Below the pieces are notes generated by a model, which worked only from the letters and a program-made list of their open reading frames with translations, did no database searches and was not told where the DNA came from. Positions 35,226-43,813 of a stretch of DNA of 64,000 bases are shown here, piece after piece. Source of the stretch: Niveispirillum sp. SYP-B3756 (GTDB taxonomy: Bacteria; Pseudomonadota; Alphaproteobacteria; Azospirillales; Azospirillaceae); NCBI RefSeq assembly GCF_009495745.1, contig NZ_WIDQ01000003.1, positions 248,001 to 312,000 of the forward strand, written 5' to 3'. A program made the position numbers and the translations under genes. How positions within the stretch are numbered: the first letter of the stretch is position 1; the number at the start of each line of letters is the position of its first letter.

Positions 35226-36041
35226 ATGTCCGATAATCTTTCCCGCCTGCTGGATATCATGGCGAAATTGCGTGATCCCGATGGTGGGTGCCCTTGGGAT
35301 TTGGAGCAGGATTTCGCCACCATCGCCCCTCACACGATTGAAGAAGCCTATGAGGTGGCAGACGCCATCCAGTCCGGCGACATGATGGCGGTGAAGGACG
35401 AACTGGGCGACCTGCTGTTTCAGAGCGTTTTTTATGCCCAGATGGGCAAGGAACGCGGCCTGTTCGATTTTGACGCCATTGCCGGCCATATCGCCGACAA
35501 GATGATCCGCCGCCACCCCCATGTTTTCGGTGAGGTGAGTGTGACGACGGCGGATGATCAGGTCCGCCATTGGGAGGAACTGAAGGCGCGGGAACGCGCC
35601 GAGAAGGCCGCCGCCAGCGGCAAGCCACCCTCAGCGCTGGACGGGGTGATTGCCGGGCTGCCCGCACTGACCCGGGCGATAAAGCTGCAAAAGCGTGCCG
35701 CCCGTGTTGGGTTCGACTGGACCCGCGCCAATGAAATCCTGGACAAGATCGAGGAGGAAATCGGCGAATTACGGGTGGAGATCACAGCCGCTACCCCGAC
35801 CAAGGAACGGATGCAGGATGAGTTGGGCGATCTGCTGTTCGCCCTGGTCAATCTGGCCCGCCGCCTGGATATCGACCCGGAAACCGCCCTGCGCGGCACC
35901 AATGCCAAGTTTGACCGTCGCTTCCGACAGGTGGAAGCCGGCCTTGCCGCCCAGGGCCGCAGCCCGGAAGGGGCCAATCTGGAAGAGATGGAAGCCCTGT
36001 GGGTGGAGGCCAAGCGCCGTGAACGCCCGGATAACGCCTGA
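35226..36041 (+). CDS. mazG: Nucleoside triphosphate pyrophosphohydrolase MazG
   Basis: This 271-residue enzyme has two MazG repeats. The first (about 20-95) holds the metal-binding EEAYEVADAI and KDELGDLLFQ; the second (about 160-245) holds EEIGELRVEI and DELGDLLFALVN. It hydrolyses NTPs to NMPs and pyrophosphate, cleaning the nucleotide pool. In related genomes it often lies next to hfq-hflX; here it is convergent with that block and separated by an SDR gene. GGAACC lies before ATG 35226. Confidence 0.93.
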   Translation: MSDNLSRLLDIMAKLRDPDGGCPWDLEQDFATIAPHTIEEAYEVADAIQSGDMMAVKDELGDLLFQSVFYAQMGKERGLFDFDAIAGHIADKMIRRHPHVFGEVSVTTADDQVRHWEELKARERAEKAAASGKPPSALDGVIAGLPALTRAIKLQKRAARVGFDWTRANEILDKIEEEIGELRVEITAATPTKERMQDELGDLLFALVNLARRLDIDPETALRGTNAKFDRRFRQVEAGLAAQGRSPEGANLEEMEALWVEAKRRERPDNA

Positions 36042-36066
36042 ACGCTTGAAGGAACGAGGAAACGCC

Positions 36067-36849
36067 ATGAGCCACCCTGCCCCCGCCCACCGGCCCAATA
36101 TCGTACTGATTACCGGTGCCACCGGTGAGTTTGGTGCCGCCTTTGCCCGGCGTTTCGCCGCCATCGGCTCCAAACTGATCCTGACCGCCCGCAAGCCGGA
36201 AAAGCTGCGTCCCCTGCTGGATACGCTGGATGTGCCGGTGCATGTGCTGGAACTGGATGTGCGGGACCGCAAGACGGTTGAAGCGGCGTTGGCCGCCCTG
36301 CCCGCCGAATTCAAGGATATCGATCTGCTGATCAATAATGCCGGGCTGGCCCTGGGTGCCGAGCCCGCGCATAAGGCCAATCTGGATGATTGGGAAGTGA
36401 TGATCGATACCAACGACAAGGCGCTGGCCATCATCACCGGGCTGGTCCTGCCCGGCATGGTGGAACGCGGGCGCGGCCATGTCATCAATATCAGCTCGGT
36501 CGCTGGCAGCTACCCTTATCCCGGCGGCCATGTCTATTGCGCGTCAAAGGCGTTCGTCACGCAATTCAGTCTGGCCCTGAAGGCCGATCTGATCGGCACG
36601 GGCGTGCGCGTCACCTGCATCGAACCCGGCATGGTGGAAACCAGCTTCAGCCTGGTGCGCTTCAAGGGTGATACGGAACGGGCCGCCAAGGTCTATGCCG
36701 ACACGGTGCCGCTGACGGCTGAAGATGTCGCTGAATCGGTCTATTGGGCGGCAACCTTGCCGGCCCACTTCAATGTCAACCGACTGGAAATCATGCCCAC
36801 CACCCAGGGGCCAGGGGGGATGGGTGTGCATCGCACGCCAAAGTCTTGA
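36067..36849 (+). CDS. Short-chain dehydrogenase/reductase (YdfG-like)
   Basis: This 260-residue SDR has TGATGEFG for cofactor binding, NNAG, the catalytic Ser in INISSVAG and YCASK. The wording LDVRDRKTVEAAL and ending of the YdfG group suggest a 3-hydroxy acid or serine dehydrogenase using NADP. GAGGAAACGCC precedes ATG 36067, 25 bases after mazG; the frame continues upstream inside mazG but is not SDR-like there. A terminator hairpin follows at 36865. Confidence 0.9.
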   Translation: MSHPAPAHRPNIVLITGATGEFGAAFARRFAAIGSKLILTARKPEKLRPLLDTLDVPVHVLELDVRDRKTVEAALAALPAEFKDIDLLINNAGLALGAEPAHKANLDDWEVMIDTNDKALAIITGLVLPGMVERGRGHVINISSVAGSYPYPGGHVYCASKAFVTQFSLALKADLIGTGVRVTCIEPGMVETSFSLVRFKGDTERAAKVYADTVPLTAEDVAESVYWAATLPAHFNVNRLEIMPTTQGPGGMGVHRTPKS

Positions 36850-36864
36850 ACCTGATGAAAGAAC

Positions 36865-36888
36865 AGCGCGGGCCTGATCGCCCGCGCT
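36865..36888. terminator. Bidirectional hairpin between SDR gene and inositol monophosphatase gene
   Basis: AGCGCGGGC (36865-36873) pairs perfectly with GCCCGCGCT (36880-36888) over a 6-base loop, with GAATTTAAGTTT to the right. It sits between two convergent stops and could serve both. Confidence 0.6.
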
Positions 36889-36892
36889 GAAT

Positions 36893-37720
36893 TTAAGTTT
36901 CAGGAAAAATGAAATCGCGCAGGTCGGCCCAGGTGGCAGGATCGGGTGCCATCAGCAACCCGCCATCCACATCGGCGGCGCGATAGGGTGTGCCGTCGAA
37001 TTTGGCGACATGGCCGCCCGCTTCCGCATAGGCCAGGGTGCCGGCGGCATGGTCCCATGGCATGATGCGGTTATACATGGCGAACTGGCCGATACCGGTC
37101 AGCAGGTTCAGATAATCATGCGCCGCACAGAACAGCCGATAGGTATCGGCGAAATGCGGGCGCAGCTTATCCAGCCGCTGGCGCTCCTCCGGCGGAAAGA
37201 ACTTGGTGGAAAGCGAGCCCTGCATCTGCGGGATCGGTGCTGCCGGCTTGGCCGTCAAACGCTGACCCGCCATCCAGGCACCCTCACCCGCCTCCACCAT
37301 CGCCATCCGGTCGCCCACCGGATCGTAAATCCAGCCAGCCGTCGCCTGTCCGCCTTGGGACAGGGCCAGCAACAGGCCGAAGACCGGCTTGCCATGGGCG
37401 AAATTATGGGTGCCATCCACCGGATCGATGATCCAGGCCGGCTCTGCGGCATGGGCCAGATGCCGCACCAGGGCGGGGTCGGCGGCGCACGCCTCCTCCC
37501 CTACCACAATGGAACCGGGCAGCAGGTCGCGCAACCGTGCCGTCAGCACCCTTTCGGATGCCTCATCCGCCACCGTCACCAGATCGCCAGGGTTCTTTTC
37601 CCGGATGTCGCTGAATTGCAGGTTGCGGAAACGCGGCATGATTTCCGTGGCCGCGACATCCCGCAGGATGGCGGCCACGGCATCCATATCGACGCGGGCA
37701 TGGGCCGTCAGGGAAGCCAT
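36893..37720 (-). CDS. Inositol monophosphatase family protein
   Basis: This 275-residue phosphatase has the metal-binding motifs GEEACA and DPVDGTHNFAHG near 110 and PWDHAAGTLAYAEAGG near 220. Family members hydrolyse inositol phosphate, histidinol phosphate or PAP/FBP. The variant wording does not single out SuhB. Its ATG lies within the last 13 bases of hflX, so it is the final gene of the ntrY-hflX unit. Confidence 0.88.
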   Translation of the reverse strand: MASLTAHARVDMDAVAAILRDVAATEIMPRFRNLQFSDIREKNPGDLVTVADEASERVLTARLRDLLPGSIVVGEEACAADPALVRHLAHAAEPAWIIDPVDGTHNFAHGKPVFGLLLALSQGGQATAGWIYDPVGDRMAMVEAGEGAWMAGQRLTAKPAAPIPQMQGSLSTKFFPPEERQRLDKLRPHFADTYRLFCAAHDYLNLLTGIGQFAMYNRIMPWDHAAGTLAYAEAGGHVAKFDGTPYRAADVDGGLLMAPDPATWADLRDFIFPET

Positions 37721-39087
37721 GGGCGTGGCCCCTCTTGTCTGGCATCCCGTGCAGAGACCTGACCGGGGCCAAGCTGCGCCTTATAGGGGAAGCGCCCCTC
37801 AAACCGGGCCAGATCGGCCGGTTCCAGCCCGACGCGCAGGCGGATATGCTCCTCCTGATCGTCACGTTCCAGCACCTCGCCCTTTTCATAGAGCCAGGCC
37901 ATGGCGGCACCATCGTCTGGCGGCAGAACAAAATCCACCACCTCCCGACCGGCGACCATGCGGCGGTCGATGGCGTTGAACAGCGTGTCGATGCCATCGC
38001 CGGTCAGGGCTGAAATGGCGATGCCGCCAGTACGCCGGGCCTGCCGCAACAGGGTGGATTGATCCTCCTCCCCCAGCCGGTCCAGCTTGTTCAGCACTTC
38101 CATCACCCGCTCGTCGCTCTCCGCCTCAATCCCCATATCGCGCAGCACCGCTTCCACATCGGCCTTCTGCGCCCCCGTATCGGGATGCGAAACATCGCGG
38201 ACATGCAGGATGATGTCAGCCGCCATCACCTCTTCCAGGGTGGCGCGGAATGCCTCCACCAGACCATGCGGCAGGTCGGAGATGAAGCCCACCGTGTCGG
38301 ACAGGATGATCTTGCGGTTCGATGGCAGGGTGATCGACCGCATGGTCGGGTCCAGCGTGGCGAACAGCAGATCCTTGGCGAATACATCTGCCCCGGCCAT
38401 GCGGTTGAACAGGGTGCTTTTGCCGGCATTGGTATAACCGACCAGCGCCACCACCGGATAAGGCACCTTTTCGCGCGCCTTGCGATGCAGGCCACGGGTG
38501 CGGCGTACCTCGTCCAGTTCCGCCTTCAGCTTGACAATGCGGTCGCTGATCAGCCGGCGGTCCATTTCGATCTGGCTTTCACCGGGGCCACCCAGGAAGC
38601 CGAAACCGCCACGCTGGCGTTCCAAGTGGGTCCAGGAACGGACAAGGCGGGACCGCTGATAGGTCAGCGCTGCCAGTTCCACCTGAAGCTGGCCTTCACG
38701 GGTGCGGGCGCGTTTGCCGAAAATTTCCAGAATCAGGCCGGTACGGTCGATGACCTTGGCCTTCCAGTCCCGTTCCAGATTGCGCTGCTGAATGGGTGTC
38801 AGGGCATGGTTGACGATGACAAGGCCGATCTCCTCCGCCTCAATCGCCGCCCCCACCTCTTCCACCGCACCGCTGCCAAACAGGGTGGCTGGTCGCGGGC
38901 GCATAGTGCGCACAATGCGCGACGCAGCAACCTCCACCTCAATGGCGGCGGCGAGGCCCACGGCCTCTTCCAGGCAGGATTCAGGTTCACGGGCACCATT
39001 GCGGTCCTCTGGCAGGACCGGGTGCAGAACGAAGGCGCGGGTGGAAGACCCGCGCGCTTCGAGGTTACCCAACTCAGTCGTGGTCAT
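37708..39087 (-). CDS. hflX: Ribosome-associated GTPase HflX
   Basis: This 459-residue GTPase has the HflX N-terminal domain ([23 protein letters not shown]-type region; [12 protein letters not shown] linker) and a G domain with [12 protein letters not shown] (G1), DTVGF (G3) and NKLD (G4). It splits stalled ribosomes under stress. Its start lies within the last 14 bases of hfq, the usual hfq-hflX pair. Length is typical. Confidence 0.95.
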   Translation of the reverse strand: MTTTELGNLEARGSSTRAFVLHPVLPEDRNGAREPESCLEEAVGLAAAIEVEVAASRIVRTMRPRPATLFGSGAVEEVGAAIEAEEIGLVIVNHALTPIQQRNLERDWKAKVIDRTGLILEIFGKRARTREGQLQVELAALTYQRSRLVRSWTHLERQRGGFGFLGGPGESQIEMDRRLISDRIVKLKAELDEVRRTRGLHRKAREKVPYPVVALVGYTNAGKSTLFNRMAGADVFAKDLLFATLDPTMRSITLPSNRKIILSDTVGFISDLPHGLVEAFRATLEEVMAADIILHVRDVSHPDTGAQKADVEAVLRDMGIEAESDERVMEVLNKLDRLGEEDQSTLLRQARRTGGIAISALTGDGIDTLFNAIDRRMVAGREVVDFVLPPDDGAAMAWLYEKGEVLERDDQEEHIRLRVGLEPADLARFEGRFPYKAQLGPGQVSARDARQEGPRPWLP

Positions 39088-39325
39088 TCTCCTTCGCCGG
39101 CGGGTCGAACAGTTGAATCGGATGCGCCGGCATCACGGTCGAGATGGCGTGCTTGTAAACCAGCTGGGAATGCGCGTCACGCCGCAACAGGACCGAGAAA
39201 TTGTCGAACCAGGTGATGATGCCCTGCAGCTTCACACCGTTGACCAGGAACACGGTCACCGGGGTCTTGCTTTTGCGGACATGGTTGAGAAAGACGTCCT
39301 GAACGTTTTGGGATTTTTCAGACAT
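39074..39325 (-). CDS. hfq: RNA chaperone Hfq
   Basis: This 83-residue Sm-like protein has Sm1 ([23 protein letters not shown]) and Sm2 ([13 protein letters not shown]) motifs. It forms a hexamer that pairs small RNAs with mRNAs; in alphaproteobacteria it also promotes nitrogen-fixation gene expression (NrfA). It overlaps hflX by 14 bases. An 84-base gap separates it from the HAD gene upstream, enough for its own promoter. Confidence 0.97.
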   Translation of the reverse strand: MSEKSQNVQDVFLNHVRKSKTPVTVFLVNGVKLQGIITWFDNFSVLLRRDAHSQLVYKHAISTVMPAHPIQLFDPPAKENDHD

Positions 39326-39409
39326 TGGAGCAGCCTCGCTTATGCTCAGTTTATTGGGGCACCCTGGTGGGGGCCCGACTACATCGACACGATGCCAGTG
39401 TCCGGCAGT

Positions 39410-40129
39410 TTACCGGTCCATCCCAGCATCGGCAGATATGGTATCATCAAATGTAATAACCAAGGATGAAATAGCCGCACAGCTATCAAGCCTTAACGCA
39501 GGGGGAAAATGCCGCAACCCCTCCCCCCCCGCCGGCGTATGGCCGACCAGAATGGGGATGCAGCCGGTGCGGTGGGCGCATTCCATATCCACATCCGCGT
39601 CACCGATAAACCAGACATCCGGCCCCGGTTCGATCCCGGTGCCGGCCAGTGCCATGGTCACCGGGGCTGGATCGGGCTTGTCGGTGGCGGCATCATTGGC
39701 CCCCACCAGGGTGGTGAAATGCGGGGTCCAGCCCAGCATTTCCGCCTCCCGCCGCAGGAAACGGCCGGTCTTGTTGCTGACCACCCCCAGCACCACGCCC
39801 CGCTGTCGCAGCAGGCCCAGCAATTCCGCCGCACCCGGCAGCACATCCAGATAATCCAGATGGTGCTGTTCGAAATGGGCATAGAAAATGTCGCGCGCGC
39901 GCGTCCATTCTTCCCCGAAGATCAAAGGGAAGCTGTCACGCAGGCTGTGCCGCACCCGTTCATAGCTTTCCTCCAGCGTCCAGAGCGGCAGGCCAAAATC
40001 AGCCAGGGCCGCATTGATGGAGGCATGAATACAGCGCCAATTGGTGACCAATGTATTGTCCCAATCGAACAGAACGGCGCGCGGCAACCGGGTCGGGGCC
40101 GGCGGCGAGGTGACATTATGGCTCATCAT
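39410..40129 (-). CDS. HAD-family hydrolase (phosphoglycolate phosphatase-like)
   Basis: This 239-residue protein has HAD motif I LFDWDNTL, motif II VVSNK, motif III KPDPAP and motif IV GDADVDMECA, with a helical cap after motif I. It is a small-molecule phosphatase of the Gph/PGMB group; the substrate is not determined. It starts at a double ATG (40129/40126) that overlaps the aminotransferase stop, so the two are co-translated. Confidence 0.88.
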   Translation of the reverse strand: MMSHNVTSPPAPTRLPRAVLFDWDNTLVTNWRCIHASINAALADFGLPLWTLEESYERVRHSLRDSFPLIFGEEWTRARDIFYAHFEQHHLDYLDVLPGAAELLGLLRQRGVVLGVVSNKTGRFLRREAEMLGWTPHFTTLVGANDAATDKPDPAPVTMALAGTGIEPGPDVWFIGDADVDMECAHRTGCIPILVGHTPAGGEGLRHFPPALRLDSCAAISSLVITFDDTISADAGMDR

Positions 40130-40998
40130 TGCCCCTTCCGCAGCGGGTCGGCCGCCCCCACATGATCCAGATAGGCTTGGCGAATGCGCAGGGTCAGCGG
40201 GCCGGGCGTACCATCGCCAACCGGCTGACCGTCAATCCGCACCACTGGCAAGGCGAAGGTGCCGGCGCTGGACATGAAAGCCTCGTTGGCCGCCAGCGCC
40301 TCGGTCACGGTAAAGGGCCGTTCTTCGAAAGCGATCCCCTGGGCACAGGCACATTCCAGAATCGACAAACGGGTAATGCCGTTCAAGATGGCGTTGCTCG
40401 GCGGACGTGTCACCAACACGCCTTCTTGCGTGACGATCCAGGCGTTGGATGAACAGCCCTCGGTGACGAAACCCTGCTCATCCACCTGCCAGCCCTCATA
40501 GGCGCCGGCTTCGAACGCCTTTTGCTTGCCCAGGGCCTGGGGCAGCAGGGAAACGGATTTGATATCCCGGCGCTGCCAGCGGATATCCAGCAGGGTGATG
40601 ACGGCAACACCCCGTTCCAGCGCCGCCGGCGGCTGGAAACCGGCGCGACGGCAGGTCAGCACCAGCGTCGGCACCGGCTCCTTGGGGAACTTGAAATCGC
40701 GCGGGGCCGGTCCGCGCGTGATCTGAATATAGAGTGTGGCATTGCGCAGCTTATTGCGCCGCACCAACTCCCGCATGATGAAGCACAGGCTGGCCGGCTT
40801 CACCGGCCAGGGAATGGATAATTCCCGCAGCGAGCGCTCAAGCCGCAGCATATGGCCTTCCTCATCGGCGAATTTGCCGCCGATGATGGTGATAACCTCA
40901 TAGACGCCGTCGGCGAACTGAAAGCCGCGATCCTCCACATGAACATGAGCCTGATCATGCGGGAGGTAGCGGCCATTGACATAAGCGAAGCGGGGCAT
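40126..40998 (-). CDS. D-amino acid aminotransferase (PLP class IV)
   Basis: This 290-residue enzyme is a fold-type IV aminotransferase. Marks are YVNGRYLPHDQAHVHVEDRGFQFADG at the N-terminus (seen at residues 7-32), the lysine-bearing LLPQALGKQKAFEAGAYEG and EGCSSNAWIV. The wording favours D-amino acid transaminase over IlvE. It interconverts D-amino acids and keto acids, for example supplying D-Glu. The gene keeps its usual alphaproteobacterial place between trkA and hfq. Confidence 0.88.
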   Translation of the reverse strand: MPRFAYVNGRYLPHDQAHVHVEDRGFQFADGVYEVITIIGGKFADEEGHMLRLERSLRELSIPWPVKPASLCFIMRELVRRNKLRNATLYIQITRGPAPRDFKFPKEPVPTLVLTCRRAGFQPPAALERGVAVITLLDIRWQRRDIKSVSLLPQALGKQKAFEAGAYEGWQVDEQGFVTEGCSSNAWIVTQEGVLVTRPPSNAILNGITRLSILECACAQGIAFEERPFTVTEALAANEAFMSSAGTFALPVVRIDGQPVGDGTPGPLTLRIRQAYLDHVGAADPLRKGQ

Positions 40999-41037
40999 GA
41001 TTTCCCGTTAAAGTGATTTCTTGGGATTGCCAGAAGA

Positions 41038-42414
41038 TTAAAAGAACTCAAGCCTTACGGCGAACATCTTCTCAACCTTCTTCACCTGTCCGACCTCCGC
41101 CAGGATAATCACCCGGTCGTTCGGTTTGATGACGGTGGAGGGGCGCGGAATGATCACCTCCTGCCCGCGCACGATGGCGCCGACAATAATACCGGCTGGA
41201 ATCTTGATATCCTTCAGCGGCATATTGATCAGGGTGGAGGTTTCCAGCGCCTCCGCCTCGATCACCTCGGCGAAATTCTCGCGCAAGGCGTGGACGGCCT
41301 TGATACGCCCGCGCCGCACATGCTGAAGAATTGACGAAACGGTGATGGAGCGCGGGCTGACCACCGCGTCAATGCCCAGCGGCTGCACCAGTGGCTGGAA
41401 GGTGGTTTTGTTGATCAGGGTAATCGCGCGCTGGCAGCCATGGCGCTTGGCCAGCAGGCTGGCCAGGATATTGCCTTCATCGCTGTTGGAAACCGCAACG
41501 ATGGTTTCCGACGCCGCGATATTGGCCTCTTCCAGAATGGCCGGGTCCAGCCCGTCGCCATGCAGCACCATGGTGCGGCCCAGTTTTTGGGCCACCTGGG
41601 TGGCGCGGCGGCGGTCGATTTCAATGATGCGGGCGGAAACACCGGGATGCTTCTCCTCAATTTCTTCCGCCAGACAGAGGCCGATATTGCCACCGCCGAC
41701 AATCACCACCCGTCGCGCCTCCCGCTCCTCATGGCCGAAGGCGGCCATGGCGCGGGACACATGCCTGGTGTCGGCGACGAAATAGACCTCGTCGCCGGTC
41801 AGCATCTGGTCATTGCCGCCGGGGATGAATTGCCGGTCGCCCCGGATAATCGCCACCACCTCGATGGACAGGTCGGGGAACAGACCGGTCAACTGGCGCA
41901 ACGGCGTGTTGATGATCGGGCAATTCTGCGAACAGACAACCCCAATCACCCGCACCAGCCCATCGGCCAGCGGGATCATGTCGAAGGCGCCGGGCACCTG
42001 CAGGCGGCGGGACACGGCCCGCGCCACCTCAATCTCCGGCGAGATGATGACGTCGATGGGCAGATGCTCACGCGAAAACAAGTCGGCCCAGATCGGTTGC
42101 AGATAGGATTGGTGGCGGACGCGGGCAATCTTGGTCGGCACATTGAACAGGCTGGCCGCCACCTGGCAAGCCACCATATTCACCTCATCCGCCAGGGTGA
42201 CGGCGATGATCATGTCGGCATCCGCCGCCCCTGCCGCCTCAAGCACATTGGGGTGGGAGGCGAAGCCCACCATCGCCTGCACTTCCAACTGGTCGCTGAT
42301 CTTCTGGATCAGTTCCTGCGACTGGTCGATGACGGTGACATGGTTGCCTTCTGATGCCAGATAGCGGGCAATGTTGGAGCCAACCTGACCGGCGCCGCAG
42401 ACGATGACCTTCAT
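41038..42414 (-). CDS. trkA: Trk system potassium transport regulator TrkA
   Basis: This 458-residue cytoplasmic protein has two RCK units: an N-terminal NAD-binding domain (VIVCGAGQVGSNIARYL) with TrkA_C, and a second pair starting VVIVGGGNIGLCLAEEIEEKHPG-like sequence near 232. It gates the TrkH/TrkG potassium channel in response to nucleotides. It lies four bases after ntrX, as in Azospirillum and relatives. Confidence 0.94.
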   Translation of the reverse strand: MKVIVCGAGQVGSNIARYLASEGNHVTVIDQSQELIQKISDQLEVQAMVGFASHPNVLEAAGAADADMIIAVTLADEVNMVACQVAASLFNVPTKIARVRHQSYLQPIWADLFSREHLPIDVIISPEIEVARAVSRRLQVPGAFDMIPLADGLVRVIGVVCSQNCPIINTPLRQLTGLFPDLSIEVVAIIRGDRQFIPGGNDQMLTGDEVYFVADTRHVSRAMAAFGHEEREARRVVIVGGGNIGLCLAEEIEEKHPGVSARIIEIDRRRATQVAQKLGRTMVLHGDGLDPAILEEANIAASETIVAVSNSDEGNILASLLAKRHGCQRAITLINKTTFQPLVQPLGIDAVVSPRSITVSSILQHVRRGRIKAVHALRENFAEVIEAEALETSTLINMPLKDIKIPAGIIVGAIVRGQEVIIPRPSTVIKPNDRVIILAEVGQVKKVEKMFAVRLEFF

Positions 42415-42418
42415 GGGC

Positions 42419-43807
42419 TCACTCCACGATCAGTTTGGAACCATGGACACCCAGCGATTTCAGCTTACGGTGCAGGGCCGACCGTTCCATGCCGACAAAG
42501 CTGGCCGTGCGGGAGATGTTACCACCGAAACGTGTCACCTGGGCCAACAGATACTCGCGCTCAAAGACTTCACGCGCCTCCCGCAGCGGCAGGCCCATAA
42601 TCTCCCCGCCCTTTTCCCATTTCAGCACCGTCGGCGTGATGGCGCCGATTTCCGGCGGCAGCATATCGGCGCGGATCGGTTCCGACGCATCGCCGGACGC
42701 CATGATCAGCAGCCATTCCACCGTATTGCGCAACTGGCGCACATTACCCGGCCAGTCATAGGCCTGAAGTGCTGCCATGGCATCCTCGCCAAAGACGCGG
42801 ATAGGCAGGCCGGCGGATTCCGATGTGCGCTGCATGAAATGGCGGGCCAGCAGCGGGATATCCTCCCGCCGTTCCCGCAGGGCCGGCATTTTCAGCGGCA
42901 CGACGGAAAGACGGTAGAACAGATCCTGCCGGAACCGACCCTGTTCAATTTCCGCCGTCAGGTCGCGGTTGCTGCTGGCGATGACGCGGACATCCACCTC
43001 CACCCGGGAGGTGCCGCCCACCCGTTCGAAGGTCTGTTCCTGCAGCACCCGCACGATCTTGCCCTGGGTTTCCAGCGGCATGTCGGCCACTTCATCCAGA
43101 TAGAGCGTGCCGCCGTGGGCCTGTTCGAAGGTGCCCACCTTGCGGCCGCCACCCTCGCTGGCATGTTCGGTGCCGAACAGCTCCACCTCCAGCCGGTCAG
43201 GCCGCATGGTGGCGCAGTTCAGCGCCACGAACGGCCCGTCGGCCCTGCGCGACCGGGCGTGCAGCATCCTTGCTGCCACTTCCTTGCCGCTGCCGGGCGG
43301 GCCGGAAACCAGCACCCGGCTGCCGGTGGGGGCCACCTTTTCAATGGAATGGCGCATCTGGTTGATCGGCAGCGACCGGCCGATCAGGTCCAGTTCCACG
43401 CCCGTGCGCAGGCGCAATTCCCGATTTTCCCGCTTCAGCCGGGCCGCCTCGATGGCACGTTCCACCAGCAGCAACAGCCGGTCGGCCTTGAACGGCTTTT
43501 CGATGAAATCATAGGCGCCGGATTTGATGGCCGAGACCGCCGTTTCGATATTGCCATGGCCGGAAATCATCACCACCGGCACATCCGGATGGTCACGTTT
43601 CAGTTCCGCCAAGATCTGCAGCCCATCCAGCCGGCTGCCCTGCAGCCAGATATCCAGGATCACCAGACTGGGGCGGCGCTGTGCCACGGCGGCCAGGGCC
43701 TGATCGGCATCCGCCGCTTCGCGGGTGCCCATGCCTTCATCCTCCAGGATGCCGGCAATCAGCATACGAATATCGGCTTCGTCATCGACGATGAGAATGT
43801 CGTGCAT
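42419..43807 (-). CDS. ntrX: Nitrogen-regulation response regulator NtrX
   Basis: This 462-residue protein has a receiver (phospho-acceptor Asp in VILDIWLQGSRLDG), an AAA+ domain (GPPGSGKEVAARMLH, GGTLYLDEV) and a Fis-type helix-turn-helix (SRTASFVGMERSALHRKLKSLG). The sigma-54 contact loop GAFTGA is absent; the region reads LFGTEHASEGGGRKVGTFEQ, so it probably does not activate sigma-54 promoters in the standard way. It works with NtrY in nitrogen, redox or envelope control. ntrY is six bases upstream. Confidence 0.93.
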   Translation of the reverse strand: MHDILIVDDEADIRMLIAGILEDEGMGTREAADADQALAAVAQRRPSLVILDIWLQGSRLDGLQILAELKRDHPDVPVVMISGHGNIETAVSAIKSGAYDFIEKPFKADRLLLLVERAIEAARLKRENRELRLRTGVELDLIGRSLPINQMRHSIEKVAPTGSRVLVSGPPGSGKEVAARMLHARSRRADGPFVALNCATMRPDRLEVELFGTEHASEGGGRKVGTFEQAHGGTLYLDEVADMPLETQGKIVRVLQEQTFERVGGTSRVEVDVRVIASSNRDLTAEIEQGRFRQDLFYRLSVVPLKMPALRERREDIPLLARHFMQRTSESAGLPIRVFGEDAMAALQAYDWPGNVRQLRNTVEWLLIMASGDASEPIRADMLPPEIGAITPTVLKWEKGGEIMGLPLREAREVFEREYLLAQVTRFGGNISRTASFVGMERSALHRKLKSLGVHGSKLIVE

Positions 43808-43813
43808 TTTTCC

